Shown here: positions 24,712 through 34,716 of the stretch, piece by piece
Numbering within the stretch: position 1 is the stretch's first letter
How the letters are laid out: each line of letters starts with the position of its first letter
NCBI GenBank assembly: GCA_015698045.1
Contig: BLAL01000300.1
Location: forward strand, 126,501-190,500
Length of the DNA stretch: 64,000 nt
Source of the DNA: Rhizophagus clarus
Lineage: Eukaryota; Glomeromycota; Glomeromycetes; Glomerales; Glomeraceae
Direction of reading: 5' to 3'
The notes under the pieces: generated by a model
Database searches by the model: none
What the model saw: the letters and a program-made list of their open reading frames with translations, nothing else
What the model was told of the DNA's origin: nothing
Position numbers and translations under genes: made by a program

Positions 24712-25337
24712 TGGAATGTAAACAGTGCTTTTACCGACAGTCAACTTACTGACACCGATAGTATCATTTCACCAACAGAGTTATCAGTTTTATCGAAAAT
24801 CACTTCACCGAATTTTTAATTTTTTACTTTTAACATAGCTAGCCACGACCATTAATTTAGAATTATTTATATTTAATATTTTTTATTATGAAAATAACAT
24901 AGTCACAATTATTAAAGTTAAAATACAATTATTTATTGTGTAGAATTTTATTATAAATATACACATGCATTAAAGAAATGTTTAATCGGTTTTCTTATAA
25001 AGTGAGATGATAAAATTTCTCTAATAAAGATTAATATTCTAAGCGTTTTCAATGAACTCCACCCAAAATTTTTTCTAACAAATACTATATTCTCAATTTT
25101 TATTCATTAATTAATTATAAGTATGATAATATTATGTGATTATACGTTAAATATTTGTATTTAATGTTTATTAAATTATGAAATAATATATAATTAATAA
25201 AAAAAAAAAAAACAAAAAGCACGTTAAATTATTTTGTTTATTTGGCATTATTTTGTCGGTAAAATAATTGCCGGTGAAATCACTGTTGGTAAGTTGATTG
25301 TCGGTGAAATGACTTTCGGCGAAATCAAAACGTCCCA
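24712..25337. mobile_element. TTCACCGAC-type inverted-repeat element B
   Basis: The left end TGGAATGTAAACAGTG is followed by TTTTACCGACAG, ACACCGATAG and ATCATTTCACC. The right end has GTCGGTAAAATAATTG, GCCGGTGAAATC, GTCGGTGAAATGAC and CGGCGAAAT, and finishes with ACGTCCCA. Motifs point inward from both ends. The core is AT-rich and non-coding. Same family as the element at 21968-22415. Confidence 0.55.
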
Positions 25338-25503
25338 TTTATTAGAACTTTGAATATACAGGTTAGTTCGGTTTAGGTAACCGCTCTACCCAACCTGATC
25401 CGTTGATCCAAAAGTATTTCGGGTAATCAGATAAATGAAATTTTTTTAATTTCTTATAAATTAATTAACAGTGAAAAATAATCAAAAATTAACCGTTAAA
25501 TTG

Positions 25504-25828
25504 GGTGTCTTCACAAATTGCGTGATTGAGATTAAGATTGAGATTAAGGTTAATCTCAAGCTAATCATGATTGAAATTTCATATGTAATTTCAATCTTGC
25601 TCACTGAGTAAGATAGATTAGGAATGAAAAATTAATTATCATGAATTTTTCTAATGATTTAATATCTTTAATTTCAGCCGAATTTATAATGGATAACTAA
25701 ATTCTGGTAGATTTAATACTTTAACAAATTCAATCATGATTAATTTTGTGAAGATTGAACGTTAATCTTAAGCTAATCCTAATCTTAATCCTAATCTGAT
25801 CCTAATCATACAATTTGTGAATAACGCC
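25504..25828. mobile_element. 325-bp MITE with ATTG flanks
   Basis: The left end GGTGTCTTCACAAATTG matches the inverted right end GGCGTTATTCACAAATTG. Subterminal GATTGAGATTAAGATT on the left and its inverted form (AATCCTAATCTTAATC) on the right extend the arms. ATTG precedes (25500-25503) and follows (25829-25832). Non-coding. Probably a miniature inverted-repeat element. Confidence 0.7.
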
Positions 25829-25845
25829 ATTGCGGGTTTCATTAA

Positions 25846-26358
25846 TTGCCGATCCGCCTAAGATCGGCACTGCGTTACTAATAAATAGCAATAATAAAAA
25901 AAAAGCATTTTTTACATCTCGCGCGCGGAATAAGTTTCCACTCATTTTACAAACAGAAATACCATAAATACAATGTTTTTCTTCATTTTATGAGACTTTC
26001 TGACAAGTATGAATTGCCATAACTATATTTCTGTAACTGATCTTCTTCAACTTTCACTTGTTTTTAACGATAAAAAACAACTTTAAAAGCTAAAAATTAT
26101 ATGTTATGTTTTTAATTAAATAAATAACACAATATAGTAAAATGAAATATCAAAATTTCGTATATTTTAAGGCGGAACTCTGACGCAAATTCTTTTTTTT
26201 TTTCAGGTATTTTTAAGTATATCGTATGACTTTTTATTTATAGTCAATATGTCGTCTATGAGATATCCTTTTTTGAGGTTTGAGTTCTAGCACAAAATCT
26301 GCAAATTTAACCCCGAACTTTATTAGCTTCGCAGTGCCGATTTTAGGCGGATCGGCAA
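25846..26358. mobile_element. TTAA-flanked TIR element
   Basis: The terminal arms (left TTGCCGATCCGCCTAAGATC followed by GGCACTGCG; right CGCAGTGCCGATTTTAGGCG followed by GATCGGCAA) are ~29 bp and differ at one position. TTAA flanks both sides (25842-25845, 26359-26362). TTAA targets are typical of piggyBac-like elements, but the family cannot be settled without a transposase. The element is 513 bp and non-coding. Confidence 0.7.
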
Positions 26359-26478
26359 TTAAAGAACTTTAACACCGCAAAGCCCAACATCCCTTTCTTG
26401 ATTTCTATTACCTACGTGTTCATCTAAAAAAAACCTGGCATCCTGCAAAAAGAAAAAAAAAAATAAAGAAATGTGGCA

Positions 26479-26734
26479 TCCTAAAAAAAAGAAGAAACAT
26501 TAAAAGTGTTTCTTAATTAAAAATCACGCAATTTTTTTTTTTTGCAAATTCTTTTTTTTTCGGGTATTTTTCAGTATATCATATGGCTTTTATTTATAGT
26601 CAATATGCCATCTATGAGATATCCTTTTTTGAAGTTTGTGTTCTAGCACAAAATCGGCAAATTTAACCCCGAATTTTATTAGTATCCTAAAAAAAAGAAG
26701 AAACATTAAAAGTGTTTCTTAATTAAAAATCACG
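26479..26734. repeat. 50-bp direct repeat flanking the truncated copy
   Basis: A block beginning TCCTAAAAAAAAGAAGAAAC and ending AATTAAAAATCACG occurs at 26479-26528 and again at 26685-26734. The two copies bracket the truncated element fragment. Confidence 0.8.
26544..26682. repeat. Second, truncated copy of the TTAA element's right part
   Basis: Direct repeat of 26185-26326 at roughly 90% identity (shared ATTTATAGTCAATATG, ATGAGATATCCTTTTTTGA, TCTAGCACAAAATC). The first copy lies inside the TTAA element and this one outside, so it looks like a fragment of another copy. Confidence 0.75.
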
Positions 26735-27545
26735 TAACTCCTCCACTCCTTGTAAATTCACTGAAAAAAATACAGTGGTTAACGTATTTTTTTTTACTTT
26801 TCTCATATTCTTTTCTTTTTTACACGTTTTTTTTTTTTAGCAATAACTAACAATAATTTTCGGATGTAATAAATTAATTTGTAATGTACTATTTTGATAT
26901 TATTATTTACCATTTTTAGCGAGATATTATATCAGTGGGCGAAGTCTTTGATGTAATGTCACACAAAAGTTTATCATTAGTAAATTGGCGTAACATGGAG
27001 ATTCTTAAAAATAAAAAGCAAAGTTCGTGAAACGGATTAAAAAAAACTGCCGTTTGTTGTTAATCGCTAACCCGGTATAGAACCGGATCAACGGAGGCTA
27101 TCGGTATCCGATACCCTATATCGGGTCCAACAGGTTAAATCCGTCATTCGATTTTATATCCGGATGATAAAAAAAACGGATACTCGATAATAATGATATT
27201 TGTTATTAATGGTTTATCAATTTAAACACCAAAATTTTTGTGAAATTCTACATGGAAAAAACTTTAGTTTTCTCTTTCGCATGGAAAAAAAACTTTTGAT
27301 GTTTTAGTTTCTCAATTTCACATGGAAAATCTTCCTGACGTCATGATTTTGTAACTTATCCGATTCAGGAACGCCATTTTGTGGGAATATGGGTCGAGTT
27401 GCTTATTTTTGTTATTATTTCATCTGCGCCTTTTATAAACATTAGCGAAAGTAATATTAGTTTCTATTATGCAAAATCGTATGTTCGAGGTGGATCCATA
27501 TATTGGACATGATCATACGACCAACTTATACTACGAATCAAATCA
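26735..27545. other. Intergenic upstream of the secreted-protein gene
   Basis: Contains a GC-richer patch at 27065-27180 with ACCCGGTATAGAACCGGATC and TATCGGTATCCGATACC words, possibly a repeat end. A TATA-like ATTATAAATAAAC lies at 27546-27558, about 80 bp before the coding start. Confidence 0.4.
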
Positions 27546-27633
27546 TTATAAATAAACAGTGTTTTTAACAAGCGAATTTGCTGTCATATTTTTTGACAAA
27601 ATTTTTTTGACAAAATTAAATTTTTTTGACAAA

Positions 27634-27999
27634 ATGAATCGTCTCTTTTTGATTATTACTTTTATTGTTCTCCTTACACACAATTTCGATTACGTGGCAT
27701 CCCAATGCAAGTTCGGGGAACCATTTTATAATAACGTTTGTCAATCTGATCTCGATTGTTCGAAATATCCCGGATATGTTTGTTCAAATAATCCTAAGTC
27801 ATGGGCAAAATATAGGACATGTATTTTCGGGTGTCATAGTGACGATGATTGCCTTGCTGAAAGCAATAGTAAATGTATAGTCACGCCTTATCCACACTGG
27901 TTTTGTAGTTGTTCTAGTGATGCCGATTGTCAAAGTTTTGGCCGTTGTTATAATGGTATCTGTTCAACATTTCAATTTATGTCAATGTCAATGTCATAA
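27634..27999 (+). CDS. Small secreted cysteine-rich protein (candidate effector)
   Basis: A single exon of 121 aa. Residues 1-23 (MNRLFLIITFIVLLTHNFDY) are a clear signal peptide with likely cleavage near VASQ. The mature part has 13 cysteines and three copies of the spacing C-x-S-D-x-D-C (CQSDLDC, CHSDDDC, CSSDADC), each in a module of about 35 residues. It ends in a short FMSMSMS repeat. Size, signal peptide and cysteine density fit apoplastic or symbiosis effectors of mycorrhizal fungi; no named family was recognised. ATG 27634 was chosen because it gives the signal peptide. The ATG lies inside the third copy of a TTTTTTTGACAAAAT repeat (27588-27635). A TATA-like ATTATAAATAAAC lies ~80 bp upstream. 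The reading frame is intact. Function is inferred only from architecture. Confidence 0.8.
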   Translation: MNRLFLIITFIVLLTHNFDYVASQCKFGEPFYNNVCQSDLDCSKYPGYVCSNNPKSWAKYRTCIFGCHSDDDCLAESNSKCIVTPYPHWFCSCSSDADCQSFGRCYNGICSTFQFMSMSMS

Positions 28000-28003
28000 T
28001 TGG

Positions 28004-28222
28004 AGGAAAATTACTTGTAAATTTAGTCAGCTGTTTATGTTATAAATTTTTTTGTATTAGCTTAAAAATTATGTCTATTATTGCATTCGCATATAAAAGT
28101 TATCAGTTATGCTGTTTAGGAAAATTACCTAAACATTTAGTTAGCTGGCTATGTTAAGTATTAGCTTTTTTGTTGGTAAAAATTGTCTGATATATATATA
28201 TATATATTCGCATGTAAAAGTT
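28004..28222. repeat. Tandem duplication in the 3' flank, 2 x ~110 bp
   Basis: Blocks starting AGGAAAATTAC, with TTAG(T)CAGCT(G)...ATGTTA and ending ATTCGCAT(A/G)TAAAAGTT, appear at 28004-28101 and 28118-28222. They follow the secreted-protein stop codon immediately. A (TA)n run interrupts the second copy. Confidence 0.7.
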
Positions 28223-30212
28223 TAAATTTCATTTATTATGATTTTCTTATTTATCATAGTGTTAAAACAGATGCTAAAGTTTTCCTATTCGGTAGAAAAA
28301 AAAAACGTAATAAATCATTTTTTTAGTCTAAAAAAATATTTTTTTAAATGAAGAAAATTATAAACTCATATGAAACATACGAAATTTTTCTCTCTCTCAA
28401 AAAAAAGAAAAGATAAGATTTGAGAGTATATTTAAAAGATCCTCCCGTAAAAATTTTGACAAATTCTTTCCAGTCGAAAAAAATATTTATTTTTATTAAA
28501 AAAAAAAAAAATTATATTTGTTTCTCTTTATGTTATGTTAACGAAATATAATGAAATGTATTATATTTTAACAATATTTGTATACGAATTTATATAGCTT
28601 TATAATTAGAAAAAAATTTTTTTTTTTTTGATATTTATATTTGAAAGTTCATTCCTACAATATGTTTAAATTCCAATTTGAAGTTCCAGTTCAAAATCTA
28701 CAAAAAGAGATGTTAAAGAATATTAGTGAGTGTTCTTATATAAACCCACTCCTTCTTCCTTTAGAAATACTCACCTATCTTGAATTATTCCAAGTTCTAG
28801 TCTAAATTCCGCAAAAAAGAGAAGTTAGCAAACGCTTTATTCAAACTCGCACCCCCGCTTTTAGAAATACTTACCCGTCTCGAATTCCAAGTTCTGATCG
28901 AATTCTGAAATCTATAAAAAAGAAATTATAAAACATTAGTAAGCATTTTTTGATAAAATTCCTAAAAATTTGAAACTTACCAATGTAATAAGCTATAAAA
29001 AATAAAATAATCTTGATTATGTAGGTACTAAAAAACTAAAAGGAATGTTAGTAAAATTTTATTAACATTGAATTCTGCTTCTTACACTTAACTCACCATA
29101 TTTGCAAGAGTCCGTTAGTTCCAATTTATACTCCAGTAGTACCTAGTACTTTTTTTTTTATAAATAGTTTTTTTTTTATTTTTTTAAATCAGTGGAAAAG
29201 AAAAAGTTTCGGTTTATAAAAAATCTTTTTTTTAAAAAAAAATTCGGTTACTAATGATATAAATATTAAAAAAAAATTCAGTTTATAAAACCGATAAAAA
29301 ATATTAAATATTAAAAAAAAAAATTTCGGGAATAAAAACCGATAAAAAAATCTTTTAAAAAAAAAAAAATTTAAAACTATAAAATTGTAAATTTTATGAT
29401 TGATAAATCGTATTTTAACATATCGAATAATTTTCTACAACAGTATATATGATCGGCCAAATAAAAATATAGGTCAAAATACGCAAATTAAATCTTTTAC
29501 ATATAAAAATTTTTGATAAAAATACGCAATCTAATGACCTAACTATGGACAAAAATCTCCTAAATTATACGCAAATCAAAACCTTACCCCGTCCAACTCC
29601 ACTATGATGACGACGCATTGATAGACCCTACCCCTATATGTATATTTCTGGGTCCTCTTTTGTCCCACTAGACAGAGAAATCGAAATCTCCCATTTAGGA
29701 GATAAATTTACTGGTTGCAATGGTTGGTATACGGTACGTCCTTAATTTATTTTTAAATTATTTCTAAAATAAAAGATTCATGCCAAAATACATCAAAACC
29801 TATTGCAATGGTGAAACTCGACTTTAAACGTTATAGTAATAGGGCAACCCACTCGACTTTCTTATGGAGGAACATTTTTTTTTAACCAATTAAAATAATA
29901 CAACGACAAATTCCCGTGATCGTAAACTATTCGACTGGCTAGTTAATATTTAATTCAACAGTATCTTTTTTTCTTGAAAAGTACGAAATTTGATTATCAA
30001 ATTTATCTCAAAATTTGTGATACGTAAATATTTTCATATTAAGTGTTTATTATGATGCAAGGTAATTATAAAGTTTAATTTATGCAAAGACATTAAATTT
30101 TTACCCTCGACTCAAATATAAAAATGTAGCTGCGCGAATATTTTCTCAAACATGGGATCAGTAGATATTATTCCCTCATATTTATTAACTTTTCAGATCT
30201 AAATTAAAAACC
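28223..30212. other. Intergenic with degenerate repeats
   Basis: About three degenerate ~110-bp repeats at 28670-28945 share TCCAAGTTCT(G/A)(A/G)T and TAGAAATACT(C/T)ACC words. A low-complexity array at 29160-29375 repeats AAACCGATAAAAAA. No gene was recognised. Confidence 0.5.
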
Positions 30213-31556
30213 TTACAGATAAATCTCGTAAAAATGGCAATTAATGATTTCAAATTTTTCAATAACACCCAAGTTTTTATATTTTCTAATTAATTTCCTG
30301 TTTTTGTTATTATTCACAAAATTTTTGTCACTATTGATAATAAATGAAAATGGTTTTTGTGATATACGATCTTTCCAACCAATAAAAAATGGCTCCAAAT
30401 CTTTTGAACCTAATTTTACATCCCAATGACAATGTAATTCTAATTTATGAAAATCTTTTGGTGAATAATTAGCAACAATTTCTAACAAATCTTTTACTCC
30501 TAAATATGTACCTTCACATAAATGAGTTATAATAAATTCTAATCGTTGACAATTAATAAAAACCATTTTTAGTATTTCTATTCCATGATTTGAAAATTGA
30601 GTATACAATGATTTTAAGTTTGAACAATATTTAGCTATAGTTAAATTTAATGAATCATTACAAATGTTTAACATCAATTCTTCTAAATTCTTTCCATTAT
30701 TTACTAAAAATTCAATAATTCCATTTTCAGGAAGATGACAATCTGTAAATTTTAAAATTTTTAAGTTTGGGAATATGATTTTAGTAGTAATAAATGTTGT
30801 TGATGATATTCCTAAAAAATCTAATTTTGTTAATGTATTTGATGTCGTAATATAATCATTTAAATCACTATCAAATTCATCTACATAAAAATATCTTGCG
30901 AATGATAAGGATTTTAAATTATTTTGAGAAAAAATCAAATCTTTTAATCCATTTGAAATAACCTTTTCAACCACTATATCTAAAGATTCTATATTGTAAC
31001 ATATTTTAGATAGTTGAAGAAAAAAATTAGAATTAAAATGTGATGAACAACTCAATTCTGAAAGGTTTTTTAAACAATCTTTCGCCTCAGGAAAATTAAT
31101 CAAATTTGTACAATTAAATTTATTATAATAATTGGGATCCAAACAAAGATCCATTATCTTTAAAGAAGTGATTTGTTTCATAAACATCTTCAATATTTCT
31201 TGAATGATCAAATGATTTTCTAGATTTTTAGTTGAATTATAGAGTGAGTAATCACTAATTAGTAGACTTGAAATTTTAAGAACTTTGAAAAATGATGCAT
31301 AATTAAACAATGGAGGTTTTGAGGTTGGAATTAAACTGACTCCATTATTAATTAGAAAGTCTTTTGATTCGTTAGGAAGACAAGTGATTAGAGTCCCAAT
31401 AACTTGTGTAAAATTAATCCGTTTAAATTTCCAAATATTTCTCCATAATATTTTAACAGAAATTCTACACCAAAGTCGATTTACTAGTAACCATGAATGT
31501 AAAGTAACTTTATCTTCTTCTAAATATTCAATAACTATGTTAAGACAATCAATATG

Positions 31557-31565
<9 letters not shown>
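30213..31565 (-). CDS. F-box / leucine-rich-repeat-like protein
   Basis: A single-exon gene of 450 aa. Residues ~1-45 (MISHIDCLNIVIEYLEED then LHSWLLVNRLWCRISVKILW) form an F-box, the Skp1-binding domain of SCF ubiquitin ligases. The remainder holds irregular leucine-rich, RNI-like repeats (LKSLSFARYF, LTKLDFLGIS, LKILKFTDCHLPENGI, LEELMLNICND, LKSLYTQFSNHGIEILKM). This resembles the very large, rapidly duplicating F-box families of Rhizophagus. A substrate-recognition role is inferred. A run of ~24 A's (minus strand) directly precedes the ATG at 31565. Intact, with no intron. Confidence 0.85.
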
Positions 31566-31597
<32 letters not shown>

Positions 31598-32646
31598 AAA
31601 TAAAATTGCCAGTTAAAAAAAATTATGATATATCAGATGAATGTTGACTAACTCTCAGAGTTCTTAATATTCGGAATGAATAATTTATAGATATTGTACG
31701 ATGTTGTGGTTAACGTCACGCACGAAGTGACGTTAACCAATGTAAATACCATCGTACAGTGATGGCAAATGACCAGATCATTTGTCCATTTTGAAATGAC
31801 CCTGAATGGCCTTCGTCATTTGGGTCATTTGTCATTTCTTTATAATTTAGGCCAAGTTTATTATTCCGGTCAGAATTATGAATTTATAATATCACGTGAA
31901 AATTTCTACGAAATTGGTCAGAATTACGATATAGTTTTTAAATTTTAAATTTTTATTGGCTCATCGAATAGAAAAAAAAAAACTTTGAATAAAACGAAGG
32001 GCAGAAAATGAAAAAAACCAAGATGTTATTAATATAAATAAAATTATTTATTATCTTTTTTTTATAATAAGATATTTATTCATTTACATTTAAAGATATA
32101 GATTTTTTTAAAGAAATACAATGTTTTTTATTTTTATAGCGTGATTTAAGGATTTAAACAGTTTAGGTATGAATATTTTTATACGAAAGTAATGTGATGT
32201 GCGTAGTTGATTTTTTTTACTTTACAGCGTAATTTTAACACTTATGTTAAATGAAATGAGCCTTTGAAAATTAAGTAAAATCGTTCAGCTGGTGTGAGAT
32301 TACTCAGGATAGCTTGAATGTTTGTGGAGTAAATGATATTTTTTACAATAGTATTTGGAAATTATTTTCTTTATTAAATTTAATAAACAAGTTAAACAAA
32401 TAAATAAATATTATTTTTAAAACAATATTAATATATAAGTATTTCCATACTTGTTAAATAACTCTTGTTAAAATAACTCTCCTGAGGAAAATGGTTTTTT
32501 AAGTGACTAAAGGTATTCGTATTATTTGGAAAAAATTGAGGAGAACTAGAGGAAGACATTGGTGATATGAAGTAGCTCAAAGATTTGAGAAATTAAACAT
32601 GGCAAGACAAGTAAGTTCGTTAATCTTTTTCTCTATGAGAAACATA
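31566..32646. other. Intergenic, F-box upstream side
   Basis: Contains the 65-bp palindrome described separately and several CAAATGAC/GTCATTTG words (31768-31840). A possible coding relic (about 32505-32620) reads EVAQRFEKLNMARQ after an in-frame TGA. It ends at a GTAAG just before the next TIR element. Confidence 0.4.
31695..31759. repeat. 65-bp imperfect palindrome with 13-bp perfect stem
   Basis: TGGTTAACGTCAC (31707-31719) and GTGACGTTAACCA (31727-31739) are exact inverted copies around a 7-base GCACGAA loop. Outer TTGTACGATG / CATCGTACAG also pair. It could be a foldback remnant or a hairpin-forming site. Confidence 0.7.
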
Positions 32647-33211
32647 CCCTATAAGAAATCTGTATACAGAAAGGATACGTTTTATAAACGTTTGATATAC
32701 GTTTTTACCGATTCCGTATAATAATTCTGTATATTTAATACGTAATTCATTTTTGAATGTTTTTTAAAAAATTGGTGCATATGGAATGTATGCGGAAAAA
32801 TTAATATATACGGAACGTATACGGAATTTTTGAACTTGTTTTTTTTAAATAATGATTTTTATTTTTATTTTTAATGGAGGATCACCTCGTACATGTGGAG
32901 ACAAAATTACTTGTCAAAACAAGCGCGTATGTCAAAATACATGATACAACTAACTAAAGCTATGTCGGGATCCGATTTAGTTGTTATCAATATGAAAGAG
33001 ATAACCTAAATCACAAATTTTAAAAAAAAACAAAAATAAAAAAAAAGAAAACGAAAAATAACGCACTGGGGGAATAGAAAAAAGAGAAAAAAAAAAAAAC
33101 GAAAAAAAAGGGGAAAGACCAAGCCATAACCGTTTCTTAGGCCGTAGCAAAATGTGGAAATGCCCGATCTTACGCTAAATCCTATGAAATAAAAGAAGAG
33201 AAAATGAATTA

Positions 33212-34533
33212 CTAGGTTAGCGATTTATCGCCTAGCTTCTGAATAAGAGTTTTGAGAAGCGTGCATAAGTCGTCCGAAGCTGCGGTCTTTTTACGAGACT
33301 TGTTCTTTTTGGCTTTGGACTTCTTATGGTCAGGGCAAACCTGGCCCTGTTTGGGGGGGTTCGATTATCGTGATTTCTGAGTGGAACCACTCTTGTTGTC
33401 TTTTGTCTTCTTCGACTTAATCGGTAAGGGCGTCCTGGAATTCGTCAACTTTATTTTGTCCGTCTGTAAGGTGAGAGCTCACATCAACCTTTCATGCGTT
33501 TCAAAATAGAGTATTCCTTTGAGTCCTTGTTTATCCTTGATAACTTTCCACGCAGCAGCTCTCGTATACTGAAGGAGGGATTCGTTATCAGGGGTGAATT
33601 TGCTATATATTGCATCTTCTGTAGTATCGGCAGGGAAGCGGAAGGAGGCTTGAAAAATTTCTCGACTCTTTCTTTGTGCGAGCTTCCATTCGCCAGGGAA
33701 CCACCGGACCCATATACCGCCTAGTTGGGTACACCAAGGCATCAAGATGAACTCGGTATCCTTTGTGGGGTTTAAAACAATGTCTACACGGATCGTATAG
33801 TACTTATGTTGGGTCTTGAGGGAAATGTTTAAAACGCGGCCCCAGTCAGAAAAGGCAGACCTTATTTTATCTGGAGACCATTTGGTGGGTACATCGTAGA
33901 CCATGATAGTTCTGCGTTGACGATTTTGACTTTCATGAACAATGTTATTATCGCACGTGACTTTCTGAATCGACCCTTGCTTCTCTTTGCCTTTTTTAGA
34001 TTTTGTGGCTGGAAGTGTTACAATAGGGGGGGTGATCACGGATACATTCCGCGTAATTATCGGATCGTCTACCAATTTTGGAGTAAAACTCGCGGCATCC
34101 GCCGATAACTTACTATCTATGATCATAGCCTGAGATTCTGTAGATATTACTGGTGCGCTTTGTTCCGGTTGTGACCAAGATTGCTGCGGCTCCAAGTCTT
34201 CGAAGTTGTTTCCTTGGGGAAGCGGCTGTAACATATCTTAACCTTGATATATAGTCTGTCTAGTGTTAAACGCAAATGTTTTTTGGCTAGACTGGCTGAT
34301 ATACTATAGTTATTGGTGTCAGAGACGTTATTAAAGCCTATAAACCAGTCTCGTGTATACAAGTTCTGCTCGCCGACGAGGAAAGCAAGCGTTTTAAATT
34401 GTTTGTCTTGTCTACCAGGTTTTCCTGCAGAGGCCACTGAGTATATTTTACCTAAGTCTTTTATCAGTTCAGCCTCGAAGGTTTTTAGCAACTCTGTGAT
34501 GGTTGTGGACCAAGTATTTTCAAAGTTTTCCAT
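33212..34533 (-). pseudogene. Decayed RRM-like, mobile-element-associated protein gene
   Basis: The segment from ATG 34533 reads ENTWSTTITELLKTFEAELI onward, then shifts frame near 34230. The second frame continues to a TGA near 33479 with an RRM-like middle part (RRTIMVYDVPTKWSPDKIRS, FSDWGRVLNISLKTQHKY, LGGIWVRWFPGEWKL). Beyond that TGA the same frame continues with a lysine-rich tail (KKSKAKKNKSRKKTAASDD, LLKTLIQKLGDKSLT), interrupted by another TAA, to TAG 33214-33212. So at least one frameshift and two stops break it. The nucleotide composition is less AT-rich than its neighbours. From memory of the lineage, similar proteins with this 'YDVP...W' block are very numerous in Rhizophagus and lie in repeats. 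Function unknown. Confidence 0.6.
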
Positions 34534-34585
34534 CTTCTCTATATGTATTTTGTCTACGTATTTTTTGACAAAAAATTTGTGAGAA

Positions 34586-34619
<34 letters not shown>

Positions 34620-34667
34620 CTTTTTTTTAAATAATGATTTTATCGATTTTATCATCATAAGTCATAA

Positions 34668-34716
34668 CACGTGATCACGTGATTTTTGTTATGATACGTT
34701 TTTTGTTTATATAAAC
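34668..34716 (-). promoter_or_regulatory. Palindromic CACGTGATCACGTG plus TATA-like box
   Basis: CACGTGATCACGTG (34668-34681) is a perfect palindrome of two overlapping CACGTGATC boxes. GTTTATATAAAC (34705-34716) is a palindromic TATA-like element. They lie 135-185 bp upstream of the decayed minus-strand coding region inside the TIR element. Confidence 0.45.

Noticed and set aside
34204-34252. A 17-bp GT...AG interval that could splice the two TE frames
   Set aside because: Much shorter than any other intron here (about 60-110 bp), and other stops downstream show the gene is decayed anyway.
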